This document shows positions 44,159 to 53,062 of a stretch of 64,000 nucleotides of DNA, one piece after another. Position numbers and translations under genes: made by a program. The notes below the pieces were generated by a model. That model was not told the origin of the DNA. It saw only the letters and a list, made by a program, of their open reading frames with translations, and ran no database searches. Each line of letters starts with the position of its first letter. Positions within the stretch are counted from its first letter, which is position 1. The stretch lies in the NCBI RefSeq assembly GCF_014653175.1, contig NZ_BNAG01000006.1, positions 1-64,000 of the forward strand, read 5' to 3'. Source of the DNA: Roseivirga thermotolerans (lineage in GTDB: Bacteria; Bacteroidota; Bacteroidia; Cytophagales; Cyclobacteriaceae).

Positions 44159-44911
44159 ATGGAAAATCTTTTAAAACGAACTATAAACGACCTTGTTACA
44201 GAGAGCCACATCAGAGCCTCTGTGCTTTACTATTTTGGCGTAAAGTTTTACGATTACAAGACGGAAACGTTGGAAGATGTTTGCTCAAGGCATGGACTCA
44301 GGGCCGAGTCGGTAATGAAGGCCATGGAGCTGGTATCGGATAATAATGGTACAACCAAAAAACAATTGCAGTCTTTTCCTGTAGAACTGATGGTTGAATA
44401 CCTTAAGCATGCCCATTATCTTTTTGTAAAAAAGCGTATTCCTTATATCGCTCAGCTTATTGATGGACTTCAGATAGTGAACTTTAGGTATCAGTCGCTT
44501 TCTGCAGACCTAAAGTCTGTTTTTCCTCTCTTTGTTGAAGATTTTATAGAACATATTTATGAAGAAGAAGACACCTTCTTTTCTTATGTAAGCCAGCTCT
44601 CTCGCTTTCTAAAAGATGATGTGCCCAGTTCGGAGGTCTTTTACTTAATGGAGAAGTACTCGGTCAAAGAATTTGCTTTAGACCACGAGGTTCACGACAA
44701 TGAAATGGAGGGGTTTAGAAAGTTTACGAATAATTACACCTACTGTGAAGAAGCCGACCTTCAGATTAAAGTGCTTTACAGTGAGTTGGAAAGGCTGGAA
44801 AAAGACCTCATCTTGCACGCGAAAATTGAAAACGAGATTTTATTTCCGAAAGCGCTCCAGTTGGAACGTTTGGTGAAGCTTAAATTTTACGACCTCGCGA
44901 AACACAATTAA
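44159..44911 (+). CDS. Ric/YtfE-like hemerythrin-domain protein
   Basis: 250 aa. The N-terminal 75 residues resemble the DUF542 part of iron-sulfur repair proteins (SHIRASVLYYFGVKFYDY, then LEDVCSRHGL). A hemerythrin-like di-iron domain follows, with ligands in YLKHAHYLFVKKRIP, FIEHIYEEEDTFF, DHEVHDNEM and LHAKIENEILFPKA. Ric proteins protect or repair Fe-S centres under nitrosative stress. Here the DUF542 Cys (the usual CCGG-like site) is replaced by a single C in DVCSRHG, so repair activity is uncertain. It overlaps ruvX by one base. Confidence 0.85.
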   Translation: MENLLKRTINDLVTESHIRASVLYYFGVKFYDYKTETLEDVCSRHGLRAESVMKAMELVSDNNGTTKKQLQSFPVELMVEYLKHAHYLFVKKRIPYIAQLIDGLQIVNFRYQSLSADLKSVFPLFVEDFIEHIYEEEDTFFSYVSQLSRFLKDDVPSSEVFYLMEKYSVKEFALDHEVHDNEMEGFRKFTNNYTYCEEADLQIKVLYSELERLEKDLILHAKIENEILFPKALQLERLVKLKFYDLAKHN

Positions 44912-45327
44912 TGGGTAGAATATTAGCCATAGATTATGGCAGTAAAAGGGTAGGACTGGCCGTAACAGACCCTCTTCAGATTATTGCATCGCCACTGGAA
45001 ACGGTGCATTCCAAAGATGTTATTGCTTTTTTAAAGGCCTATGATGCTGCAGAAGGTATTGAGTCTTTTGTATTGGGAATGCCCAAAAAACTGAATGGAG
45101 AAGATACGAATGCCACACCCCTGGTAAAGCAATTTCGTAACCTTCTTAAAAAGCAGTTTCCCGAAAAACCCGTTTATTTGCATGACGAAAGATTTACCTC
45201 CAAAATGGCACTTGATGCCATGATTGCCGGAGGAATGAAGAAGAAAGATAGAAGAGAGAAGGGGAACGTAGATAAAATTAGTGCATCTATTATTCTACAA
45301 TCCTACCTCGAAAGTAAAGGCATATGA
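44911..45327 (+). CDS. ruvX: RuvX/YqgF Holliday junction resolvase-like protein
   Basis: 138 aa. RNase H-like fold with AIDYGSKRVGLAVTD (6-20; catalytic D8), LGMPKKLNGED and LHDERFTSKMA. The family processes the 5' end of pre-16S rRNA or resolves junctions. It overlaps def by ATGA and the hemerythrin gene by one base, so the three genes are one unit. Confidence 0.93.
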   Translation: MGRILAIDYGSKRVGLAVTDPLQIIASPLETVHSKDVIAFLKAYDAAEGIESFVLGMPKKLNGEDTNATPLVKQFRNLLKKQFPEKPVYLHDERFTSKMALDAMIAGGMKKKDRREKGNVDKISASIILQSYLESKGI

Positions 45328-45881
45328 TTTATCCGATTCTAGCATACGGAGACAATATTTTAAGAAAAGAAGCAGAAGATTACCCACGCGATTCGGAAGA
45401 CCTCACCCAGTTGGTAGAAAACATGTACGAGACCATGTACAATGCCAATGGAGTAGGGTTGGCCGCTCCGCAAATTGGTTTGTCGTACAGAATATTTGTT
45501 ATCGACTCTACTCAAATGGGCGATGAAGAAGAGGGTACGGGGATCAAGAGGGCCTTCATTAACCCCGAAATATTGGACGAATATGGCAATGAATGGGCCT
45601 TTGAAGAAGGTTGCCTGAGCATACCCGATGTGCATGCCGATATATTAAGGCCCGAGAAACTTACCATTCGCTATTTTGACGAACTGTGGACTCCCCACGA
45701 AGAAGAGTTCGATAGCCTGACAGCCAGAGTGATTCAGCATGAATATGATCATCTGGATGGGGTGCTGTTTACGGATTATATTAAAGGACTCAAAAAACAA
45801 ATGTTGAGAGCCAAGCTCGTGAATATTTCTAAAGGAAATGTAGATATTAAATATCGCATGAAGTTTCCGCTCAAGAAATAA
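45324..45881 (+). CDS. def: peptide deformylase
   Basis: 185 aa. Family motifs GVGLAAPQIG, EEGCLSIPDV and QHEYDHLDG are all intact; the Cys and the two His bind the active-site metal. It removes the formyl group from nascent proteins. Its start overlaps the ruvX stop by four bases. Length is normal. Confidence 0.96.
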   Translation: MIYPILAYGDNILRKEAEDYPRDSEDLTQLVENMYETMYNANGVGLAAPQIGLSYRIFVIDSTQMGDEEEGTGIKRAFINPEILDEYGNEWAFEEGCLSIPDVHADILRPEKLTIRYFDELWTPHEEEFDSLTARVIQHEYDHLDGVLFTDYIKGLKKQMLRAKLVNISKGNVDIKYRMKFPLKK

Positions 45882-45917
45882 GCTGCATTTTCTATCTTCA
45901 TAGCAAATACACTTGTT

Positions 45918-46313
45918 ATGAATCGAATCTTTTTAATAGGCTTACTTGTGCTTGTGTTTGGCTGTGAGCCCAACAGCAGTATACAAAATACTGATGAGAA
46001 AGCGCTGGAACACCCTTTTATACATACGGCCTACTTCTGGCTCAAAGAAGGTGTTTCTGAACAGGAGGTGGAAGCGTTTAAGGCCGATTGTGAAAAGTTG
46101 GCCGATATAGAAACGGTTCGAGCTTTTTATACCGGCAAACCGGCCAATACTACCAGAGAAGTAATAGAGAATACTTATGATTATGCTGTGGTCTTCCATT
46201 TTAAAAACCTGGAAGACCAAGAGTATTATCAGAAGCACCCATTACATCTGGAAATGATTGAGAGGCATCAACACTTGTGGCAACGGGTAATGGTTACCGA
46301 TATTGAACATTGA
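45918..46313 (+). CDS. Dabb (stress-responsive alpha-beta barrel) lipoprotein
   Basis: 131 aa. Lipoprotein signal to Cys16 (VLVFGC), then a Dabb ferredoxin-like fold from about 33 (HTAYFWLKEGVSEQEVEAFK; YAVVFHFKNLEDQEYYQKH). Lipid-anchored Dabb proteins are frequent in Bacteroidota; substrate unknown. It follows def by 36 bp and may share its transcript. Confidence 0.82.
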   Translation: MNRIFLIGLLVLVFGCEPNSSIQNTDEKALEHPFIHTAYFWLKEGVSEQEVEAFKADCEKLADIETVRAFYTGKPANTTREVIENTYDYAVVFHFKNLEDQEYYQKHPLHLEMIERHQHLWQRVMVTDIEH

Positions 46314-46413
46314 TTCAGTTGTTCTTAAAAGTGAGCCCGTACCAGTACCGTGTTCTATGGACTGGCCTATTGGTGCCAATTATATAAACAGACCCGCTTA
46401 AACCCAATTCGCC

Positions 46414-46443
46414 TTTGTTGGCAAGGGATAATCCCTATTTTTG
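46414..46443 (+). promoter_or_regulatory. promoter of the AGCS symporter gene
   Basis: TTTG (46414-46417) and an exact TATTTTTG (46436-46443) are 18 bases apart. It ends 30 bp before the ATG. Confidence 0.7.
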
Positions 46444-46473
46444 CAGCATCCAAAAAACTAAACCTACCCATTT

Positions 46474-48180
46474 ATGCAGCGATTAAACGAAATTCTGACC
46501 ACTGTCGACAGTTGGATCGGAAGTTCAGACTGGTTTCCTTTTGTGTTACTGGGGACCGGACTTTTTTTCACAATCTACCTCAAATTTCCTCAGATCAGGT
46601 ATTTCAGATTTGCCTTCAATGTTGTAAGAGGTAAATATGATAAAGAAGGCGATGAAGGCGATACTTCTCACTTTCAGGCCTTAACCACCGCACTCTCCGG
46701 AACGGTAGGTACCGGAAACATTGCCGGGGTGGCCTTAGCTCTTCACCTTGGGGGGCCGGCAGCACTCTTTTGGATGGTCATGACTGCCGCAATTGGTATG
46801 TGCACCAAGTTTGTGGAGGTTACTCTCTCTCATAAGTATAGAGAGAAGACTGCCGATGGTTCTATGGCCGGTGGTCCAATGTATTACATGAAGAATGCCC
46901 AATTTAAAATTGGCAATAAGTCGTTTAAGCTAGGTTGGTTGGCTGCCATATTTGCGGGAGCCACTGTGTTGTCCTCTTTCGGAACGGGCAATATGCCTCA
47001 GATCAACAGTATTGCCGGGGCCGTAAAGTCTACTTTTCAGATTGAACCATGGATAACCGGAGCTGTATTGTCTGTAATTCTGGCCGTGGTAATTATTGGT
47101 GGAATCAAAAGAATTGCCGCTGTAACGGAACGATTGGTGCCCGCTATGGCCGTAGTTTATTTTATTGGCTGTTTCTCGGTGATTTTTGCCAATGCCGGCA
47201 ACATAATACCCGCAATTAGCTCGGTATTTACCAGCTTGTTTACCACCACAGCAGCTACAGGTGGTTTTTTGGGAGCAACCATTGCCTATGCCTTCAATGT
47301 GGGGGTAGGTAGAGGTTTGTTTTCTAATGAAGCGGGTCAGGGTTCAGCTCCTATCGCACACGCCTCTGCAAAGGCTCATGAGCCTGTTTCGGAAGGTATG
47401 GTAGCCATTCTTGAGCCTTTTATCGATACCATAATTATTTGTTCTATTACCGGGCTTACCCTGCTTTCTTCCGGTGCATGGCAAGAAAAACATTACAACG
47501 ACTTCGCTGTAACGGATATGTCTATTATAGCGGGTGCTGATTATTCGGACGATGTAAAAGAGGACAGAAAAGCATTGAAGGAGCACCTTTCCGGAGAAAA
47601 CCCTTTGCCGGTATTCGATGGTATGCTACAGGTGGAGAATGGTAAAATTGTGAGTGATGTTACGGTTATTCATGCGCGATCGGTTGCGGAAGATGTAACT
47701 GTGAATGAGTACTTTGGAGGGCCTCCATTGACTGGTGAAGTAGAGATAAAGAACGGTGTTTTGCAAGATGCCAGTATTTCGTTCTACGGAAAATCATTGG
47801 TTCATAGCTCGCCACTAACGGCTATAGCTTTCACAAAAGGTTGGTTTGGCGATTATGGTCAGTACATAGTTTCTATAGGGCTTTTGCTTTTTGCTTTTAG
47901 CACGGCCATTTCATGGTCTTATTATGGAGATAGAGCTATGACGTTTCTGGCAGGGTCTGGTTCCGTAAAGTACTATAGGGTATTATATGTGGCTGGTTTC
48001 TTTGTGGCGTCAATTGCCGATACCACCATTATCTGGACTATTGCTGCTATTGCTATAGCTCTAATGACCTTACCCAACCTCTTGGGCATTTTACTCTTGA
48101 GAAAAGAAATGAAGCTAACCATTAAAGAGTATTGGGATGGCTTCAAGAAGGAATATCCTCAAGAGAAAACGCCAGAGTAG
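46474..48180 (+). CDS. alanine/glycine:cation symporter (AGCS family)
   Basis: 568 aa. The family signature [18 protein letters not shown] lies near residue 75, followed by [11 protein letters not shown] and GGPMYYMKN. About eleven membrane segments are seen. A hydrophilic insertion of roughly 110 residues (about 334-446) interrupts the usual order, so the protein is longer than typical 450-500 aa members. Single-gene unit with its own promoter and terminator. Imports alanine or glycine with Na+ (family knowledge). Confidence 0.93.
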   Translation: MQRLNEILTTVDSWIGSSDWFPFVLLGTGLFFTIYLKFPQIRYFRFAFNVVRGKYDKEGDEGDTSHFQALTTALSGTVGTGNIAGVALALHLGGPAALFWMVMTAAIGMCTKFVEVTLSHKYREKTADGSMAGGPMYYMKNAQFKIGNKSFKLGWLAAIFAGATVLSSFGTGNMPQINSIAGAVKSTFQIEPWITGAVLSVILAVVIIGGIKRIAAVTERLVPAMAVVYFIGCFSVIFANAGNIIPAISSVFTSLFTTTAATGGFLGATIAYAFNVGVGRGLFSNEAGQGSAPIAHASAKAHEPVSEGMVAILEPFIDTIIICSITGLTLLSSGAWQEKHYNDFAVTDMSIIAGADYSDDVKEDRKALKEHLSGENPLPVFDGMLQVENGKIVSDVTVIHARSVAEDVTVNEYFGGPPLTGEVEIKNGVLQDASISFYGKSLVHSSPLTAIAFTKGWFGDYGQYIVSIGLLLFAFSTAISWSYYGDRAMTFLAGSGSVKYYRVLYVAGFFVASIADTTIIWTIAAIAIALMTLPNLLGILLLRKEMKLTIKEYWDGFKKEYPQEKTPE

Positions 48181-48212
48181 CGCGTAAAAGAACTCCAACA
48201 AAACATAACAGA

Positions 48213-48241
48213 AGTCAGGCCGGAACGCCTGGCTTTTTTTA
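48213..48241 (+). terminator. terminator of the AGCS gene
   Basis: AGTCAGGC (48213-48220) pairs with GCCTGGCT (48227-48234), with one T-G wobble, followed by seven T. Confidence 0.9.
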
Positions 48242-48279
48242 TAACAAAGGGAGCAATTTTTTGCTTAGGCCTATGGGAA

Positions 48280-48561
48280 TTAGGGGATTACCTCGACTCC
48301 TTTCCAAAAGGCAATATAACCTTCAATGGGTTTAGCAGCTTCTTTGGTTACAGGGTAGTACCAAGCTGCGTCCTGGTTTATCTTTCCGTTTACTTCCAGG
48401 TTATAATAGCTGGCCTCGCCTTTCCACGGACAGTGGGTATGAGTATTACTCGGCTTAAAGAATGTTTTGTTGATGGATTGAGGCGGAAAGTAATGGTTTC
48501 CTTCTATAACAATGGTGTCATTACTTTCCGCTAAAATCTGATTGTTCCAAATTGCCTTCAT
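48280..48561 (-). CDS. DUF427 domain protein
   Basis: 93 aa, the whole being one DUF427 domain: opening AIWNNQILAESNDTIVIEGN, centre THCPWKGEASYYN and end PIEGYIAFWKGVEV. No signal peptide. Family function unknown; the central HCPWKG motif is the conserved feature. It may be co-transcribed with the malic enzyme gene 52 bp upstream. Confidence 0.88.
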   Translation of the reverse strand: MKAIWNNQILAESNDTIVIEGNHYFPPQSINKTFFKPSNTHTHCPWKGEASYYNLEVNGKINQDAAWYYPVTKEAAKPIEGYIAFWKGVEVIP

Positions 48562-48613
48562 AGTTCTATGTTTACAAAGTGAACAAGATAAGGCCTTTTG
48601 GGTTCAGCAGGGG

Positions 48614-49843
48614 CTACTGATCTTCGTCAAATTGTGCTTCAGCTTCGGCTATCTGACGTTCGAGCTCTTTTTCTGAATGTGCAGCTTTTTCTACCGCATC
48701 GGCTACTACCTGGGCCAGAGAAGAATCCAGAGCAGAAGGAATCACCATTTCAGCAGTAGGATTTTCCAGTGAATTGGCAATGGCATAAGCTGCAGCCAGC
48801 TTCATTTCGGTGCTAATGGTGCTTGCCCGAGCTTTTAGGGCTCCTTTAAATATGCCCGGAAAAGCCAGTACATTGTTAATCTGGTTAGGGAAGTCACTTC
48901 TTCCGGTACCTACAATAGCCGCTCCGGCCTCATAGGCATCCTTTGGCATAATTTCAGGTGTAGGATTGGCCATGGCGAAAATAATAGGGTTTTCGGCCAT
49001 GTGTTGAATGTCTTCCTTAGTGAGAATATTTCCCTTACTTACCCCAATAAATACATCGGCACCCTTAATAACTTCATGAATGTCTCCTTCCACATCGTTG
49101 AAGTTGGAGTATTTAAGTAATTCTGTTTTGGCCTTATTAAGGTCGTTTCTAAAACGGTGAATGGCTCCCTGAGAATCGCACACAATAAGTGTTTTTACCG
49201 ATTGACATAGTGGGGAGTCGATATGAAAACAGCGGAGCAATTTGGCAATGGCTATACCGGCCGCACCGGCTCCATTGATCACTACCTTTAGCTCGGTGAG
49301 TTTCTTGTTGGTTACTTTACAGGCATTGATGAGTGCTGCCAGAGTAACAATGGCTGTTCCATGCTGGTCGTCATGAAACACCGGAATGCCAATGTCTTGC
49401 AGTTTTTCCTCAATCTCAAAGCTTTCCGGAGCGGCAATATCTTCCAGGTTAATGCCTCCAAAAGCGGGTGAAATTCTTCGGATGGTTTCAATGATATGAC
49501 GGGTGTTTTTACTGTCAATACAAATAGGAACAGCATTGATTCCGGCAAACTTCTTGAACAACATGGCCTTGCCTTCCATTACCGGAAGAGAGGCCAAGGG
49601 GCCAATATCACCAAGTCCTAAAACAGCAGTGCCATTTGTCACTACCGCTATGGTATTGCCTTTTATGGTAAGGTCGTAAGCTCTTTCTGGGTTCTTCTCA
49701 ATTTCTAGACAAGGTTGGGCCACGCCCGGTGAGTAAACGAGCGAAAGTTTTTCTTTGCTGTCTACTGCAATCTTGTTCACCATTTCAATCTTACCCTGCA
49801 TCTCTTCATGCAGTTCTACAGACTTCTTGTATACTTCTTCCAT
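48614..49843 (-). CDS. NAD(P)-dependent malic enzyme (short form)
   Basis: 409 aa. Catalytic region YSPGVAQPC (37-45), then [11 protein letters not shown] and [10 protein letters not shown]; the NAD(P) site is [15 protein letters not shown]. It lacks the C-terminal phosphotransacetylase-like domain of the long MaeB type. Converts malate to pyruvate and CO2. A TAACTTTG box lies on the minus strand at 49864-49871, 20 bp before the ATG, without a clear -33 partner. Confidence 0.93.
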   Translation of the reverse strand: MEEVYKKSVELHEEMQGKIEMVNKIAVDSKEKLSLVYSPGVAQPCLEIEKNPERAYDLTIKGNTIAVVTNGTAVLGLGDIGPLASLPVMEGKAMLFKKFAGINAVPICIDSKNTRHIIETIRRISPAFGGINLEDIAAPESFEIEEKLQDIGIPVFHDDQHGTAIVTLAALINACKVTNKKLTELKVVINGAGAAGIAIAKLLRCFHIDSPLCQSVKTLIVCDSQGAIHRFRNDLNKAKTELLKYSNFNDVEGDIHEVIKGADVFIGVSKGNILTKEDIQHMAENPIIFAMANPTPEIMPKDAYEAGAAIVGTGRSDFPNQINNVLAFPGIFKGALKARASTISTEMKLAAAYAIANSLENPTAEMVIPSALDSSLAQVVADAVEKAAHSEKELERQIAEAEAQFDEDQ

Positions 49844-49918
49844 ACAAATTTAAATCAAGGGGTCAAAGTTAAGGGATTAGCCTCTTAAAAAGGCAGAAGA
49901 CCATTCTATTGTTTGTTT

Positions 49919-50620
49919 TTAAGAGCCTTCAGGCAGTTTATTGGCTGCTTTGAGTTCTTGGGTTCTCATAAAATAGAGGTAGTCTGCCAGAAGAAATGCG
50001 CCAATGCCTGAAAATATGTGCCACAGAAAGTGAGTCCCAAAGGGGATAATATCTGTAAACTGTTTATCTACTTGCCTGAAGTAAATGGCCAGAACAAAGC
50101 AAATGGCACTAATTATTATCTGAGCAGTTTTTTTAAAATGATATTTTCTTAGAATAAGGAAAACAGGGAGGAGAAAGGCAATTCCGCTGATCATGTAGGA
50201 GGTGTTTATCCCCCTTTGTCCCGGAACAAGATCAATTACTCCCAGGCGCATAAGGAAAACCGGGGTAACAGCGATTATGCCCATCCACCATTTTGGTAAA
50301 GCTTTAATCCAGAAGTAAATGCTTATGACTAAGGTTAGGGCAAGAGCGGGCATAAAGTCCATGAGGAGAAAAATGCGTGAACTTCTTAATCCGTGAAAAA
50401 GCGTACTGCCCAAACCATTAAGAAAGAGCAATGGAATACAGGCTAATAAAAAACCATACTGAAGCGGGTTTTTACGAATTTTCCATAGATAATAGACCGC
50501 AGGGGCTGCGATGGCCAGCGATGAAAAGGCATTCCAGGGTTCTACAATTAAGCTGTCTGTGATATGAGTTTCGGCATACCATGGGCCTCCATCGGTTATT
50601 TGTTCCGGACCTAAATACAT
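49919..50620 (-). CDS. ceramidase-like (CREST superfamily) membrane protein
   Basis: 233 aa with about seven membrane segments. The conserved metal-site residues of alkaline ceramidases and relatives are visible: E near the start (IVEPWNAFSS), GSTLFHGL (His), LLMDFMPAL (Asp) and GTHFLWHIFSGIGAF (two His). It may hydrolyse an amide-linked lipid such as the sphingolipids known in Bacteroidota; that is inference from the fold. Confidence 0.8.
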   Translation of the reverse strand: MYLGPEQITDGGPWYAETHITDSLIVEPWNAFSSLAIAAPAVYYLWKIRKNPLQYGFLLACIPLLFLNGLGSTLFHGLRSSRIFLLMDFMPALALTLVISIYFWIKALPKWWMGIIAVTPVFLMRLGVIDLVPGQRGINTSYMISGIAFLLPVFLILRKYHFKKTAQIIISAICFVLAIYFRQVDKQFTDIIPFGTHFLWHIFSGIGAFLLADYLYFMRTQELKAANKLPEGS

Positions 50621-50789
50621 AACTGTGCTTAGAACTTGTTTAGTCGACTGAAAGTTGCGAAAAAGTTTGAGTTTTCTTTTCGTTTCGACAGACAGCCGGC
50701 AGAATAGTTTAACACTTTCTCAGACTCAATACATCCTCTTCTAACTTTGAGCCCACTTTCGTTTCTCCTATTCCTAACAAGTCTCTTCT

Positions 50790-50840
50790 CCTCAGAGTCT
50801 CTCCCTCCCCCCACAGAGTCTCTTGAAGAGGACTCTGAGG
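50790..50840. repeat. nested palindromes with GTC/GAC cores
   Basis: CCTCAGAGTC (50790-50799) pairs with GACTCTGAGG (50831-50840). In competition, CAGAGTC (50814-50820) pairs with GACTCTG (50831-50837) across exactly ten bases, whose CTCTT/AAGAG also pair. Confidence 0.6.
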
Positions 50841-50904
50841 ATTTATAACGATGAGAGCGAGTCCGAGAGGTAAGGTTTGTAACTGATGTGCCTGATGTTT
50901 TGAA

Positions 50905-50934
50905 CATCAAAGTCCCTTGCAGGAGACTTTGATG
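50905..50934. repeat. REP-like palindrome, GTC-N10-GAC type
   Basis: CATCAAAGTC (50905-50914) pairs perfectly with GACTTTGATG (50925-50934) across ten bases. It shares architecture and end sequences with 17871-17900. Confidence 0.65.
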
Positions 50935-51075
50935 GTGGGGTGGATAACAGTTTAACACTTTCTCAGACTCAATACATCCTCTTCTAACTTTCAGCCCACC
51001 CTTTCGTTTCTCCTATTTTCAAGCAGGCTGGTACTGATGTGGTGTGGGAGTGGTTCAGTAGGGCAGGTATGAAGT

Positions 51076-52215
51076 TTATAGATCCTTTAGCTTTTCTGCA
51101 GCGGCTTTTAAGGTTGTCTCGTTTTTTGCAAAGCAAAACCTAAGCACATTGCGATCTTCTCCGCTCTGATAAAACACGGAAGTAGGAATGGCCGCAACTC
51201 CAACTTCTTTTGTTAGCCACTCGGCCATTTCTATGTCGGGCTTGTCGTTAATTTGGCTATAGTCTAATAGCTGGAAGTATGTTCCGTTCGATTGAATAGC
51301 CTTGAACTTGCTGTCTTTGAGGGCTTCCAGAAAAAAGTCTCTCTTTTGTTGATACATGGAGCTTATGCTCAGATAGTTGTCGGGTATGGCCAGATAGTCG
51401 GCCACGGCATATTGACTTGGTGCATGTATGGTAAAGGTATTGTACTGATGGATTTTTACGATTTCGGCCATTAGAGATTCAGGAGCAACAAGACAGCCAA
51501 GGCGCCAACCGGTAGCATGAAAAGTTTTGCCAAAGGAGAAGGTAGCCACCGACCGCTTTCTCAGTTTTTCCGACCTGAGTACGGAGTGATGCTCCTGACC
51601 ATCGAATACAATGTGTTCATACACCTCATCGGACAGAACGAGTATTTCGGTGCCTTCCGTTATTTTTTCCAGCGCAATTAAATCGTCTTCTGTCAAAATG
51701 GCTCCGCTAGGGTTGTGTGGAGAGTTGATAATGATCATTCTGGTTTTGGCAGTGACAGACTGTTCTACCGCTTCCCAATCGATGCTGTAATCTTCAGGCC
51801 GCAAATTCACCCCCACGGCTTTTGCTCCCTGCAAGTTGATAATGACTTCATAGGCATCATAGGCAGGGTTCATGATAATCACCTCATCTCCCGAATGCAC
51901 CAGAGCTCCAATGCTATTAAAAATGGCTTCTATAGCACCACAAGTCACTAATACCTCTGTATCCTTAATGGTCACATCATAGCACCTTTGCACTTTGTCG
52001 GCAATGGCGGTTCGCAATGAGGCTACTCCGGCCATAGGTGGATATTGGTTCATTCCTTTTTTCATGTAGTAATGCACCCGGTCTATCAGCTCAGGCGCAA
52101 CGTCAAAATCAGGAAATCCCTGAGAAAGATTGATGGCTCCGTAATCCTGAGCCATTTTAGACATCTTGGTGAATATGGTGATCCCAACGTTGGGTAGTTT
52201 CGATTCAATTTGCAT
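51076..52215 (-). CDS. PLP-dependent methionine aminotransferase (class I/II)
   Basis: 379 aa from the ATG at 52215 (MQIESKLPNVGITIFTKMS); an ATG at 52257 would add 14 non-conserved residues. PLP Lys is in SFGKTFHATGWRLG. Substrate-binding and fold blocks INLSQGFPDFD and INSPHNPSGAIL are typical of YbdL-type methionine aminotransferases used in methionine salvage. The omega-amidase that usually works with it lies 5.4 kb away, beyond the photolyase island. Confidence 0.9.
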   Translation of the reverse strand: MQIESKLPNVGITIFTKMSKMAQDYGAINLSQGFPDFDVAPELIDRVHYYMKKGMNQYPPMAGVASLRTAIADKVQRCYDVTIKDTEVLVTCGAIEAIFNSIGALVHSGDEVIIMNPAYDAYEVIINLQGAKAVGVNLRPEDYSIDWEAVEQSVTAKTRMIIINSPHNPSGAILTEDDLIALEKITEGTEILVLSDEVYEHIVFDGQEHHSVLRSEKLRKRSVATFSFGKTFHATGWRLGCLVAPESLMAEIVKIHQYNTFTIHAPSQYAVADYLAIPDNYLSISSMYQQKRDFFLEALKDSKFKAIQSNGTYFQLLDYSQINDKPDIEMAEWLTKEVGVAAIPTSVFYQSGEDRNVLRFCFAKNETTLKAAAEKLKDL

Positions 52216-52301
52216 GGTTGGAATATAGGCATGCGAAGAACCTTTGACAAACTTCAATTGAAAAGAAAGGACTAGATTAGGGATTGTTTAAGTGTAGGCC
52301 G

Positions 52302-53021
52302 ATGAAAAGAAAGCTAAATTTTAAATTCAATTGGAAATATGCCCTTGGTGAAATTGTGCTCATTTTCATAGGTATCAGCTTGGCCATGGGTTTTGATAAT
52401 TGGAGTCAGAATAAAAGAGAAAGGGAACAGTTGGAAGGATACTTGGAAACCATTAGGAAGAATGTGGTTAGTGATACGGCAAGTATTGCAGAAACGGATA
52501 GTCGTTACAAGAGCTTTCATGAACTAGCCTTGAATCACCTGAATATGGCCATTCACGATGAATATTCTGAAGAAACCCTTCTAGGGTCGTTACAGATTTT
52601 GGCCGAACAATATGTTGTGATAGACCAATCGGGGTTTGAGGCCTTAAAGAGTTCAGGCTTTATAAAAGACTTGCAAGGTACTACCTTAGAAGATGCACTT
52701 TTTGCCTATTACACCTCTTATTCAAAAACACTATTGGAAGAAAATAGCCTCAATAATTTCATTGAAAATATGGAGGTTGAACTTTATAATTCATCGAGTA
52801 AAGAGGTGGTACACGTCCTTAAATGGACTTCGGCCAAACAATTAGGTCTAGAGTTAGAAGAAAGAGCTCAGATGAATTCCGCATTGAGATGGTTTTTCGC
52901 AGAACCTCACCTTTTAGGAATTATTCAACGCTATGCCGATGAAGATAGCCCGCGTTACGAGTTAATGCTCTCCAATGCTAAAGAATTGATTAGCCAAATA
53001 GATTTAGAGTTGAAAAACTGA
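52302..53021 (+). CDS. DUF6090 membrane-anchored protein
   Basis: 239 aa from the ATG at 52302; a TTG at 52284 is less likely. One N-terminal membrane segment (about 11-33) with the family pattern YALGEIVLIFIGISLAM followed by DNWSQNKRER. The remainder is helical and acidic and probably periplasmic. The family is common in Bacteroidota and of unknown function. It is divergent from the aminotransferase and 41 bp upstream of the first photolyase. Confidence 0.82.
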   Translation: MKRKLNFKFNWKYALGEIVLIFIGISLAMGFDNWSQNKREREQLEGYLETIRKNVVSDTASIAETDSRYKSFHELALNHLNMAIHDEYSEETLLGSLQILAEQYVVIDQSGFEALKSSGFIKDLQGTTLEDALFAYYTSYSKTLLEENSLNNFIENMEVELYNSSSKEVVHVLKWTSAKQLGLELEERAQMNSALRWFFAEPHLLGIIQRYADEDSPRYELMLSNAKELISQIDLELKN

Positions 53022-53062
53022 TTAAGTCCTAAACATTTTCCTTCAACCTGCTTTATAGCTTT

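Larger units (their letters stand above)
50706..51017. repeat. pair of 67-69 bp direct repeats
   Basis: 50706-50772 and 50949-51017 are identical except for one G/C change and a two-base CC insertion. They start AGTTTAACACTTTCTCAGAC and end TCTCCTATT. Period is 243 bp; the palindromes lie between the copies. Confidence 0.85.
50621..51075. other. repeat-rich intergenic region
   Basis: 455 bp with no credible gene. It holds a 67-69 bp direct repeat, two GTC-N10-GAC palindromes and a longer 10-bp inverted repeat, listed separately. The minus-strand ORF at 50629-50958 runs through these repeats and is low in complexity. Confidence 0.6.

Noticed and set aside
50629-50958. Minus-strand ORF of 109 codons
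   Set aside because: It runs through direct repeats and palindromes, is rich in Ser and Arg, and has no family resemblance.
50706-51017. Possible CRISPR array
   Set aside because: There are only two repeat copies, 67-69 bp long, separated by 176 bp, and no cas genes are nearby.
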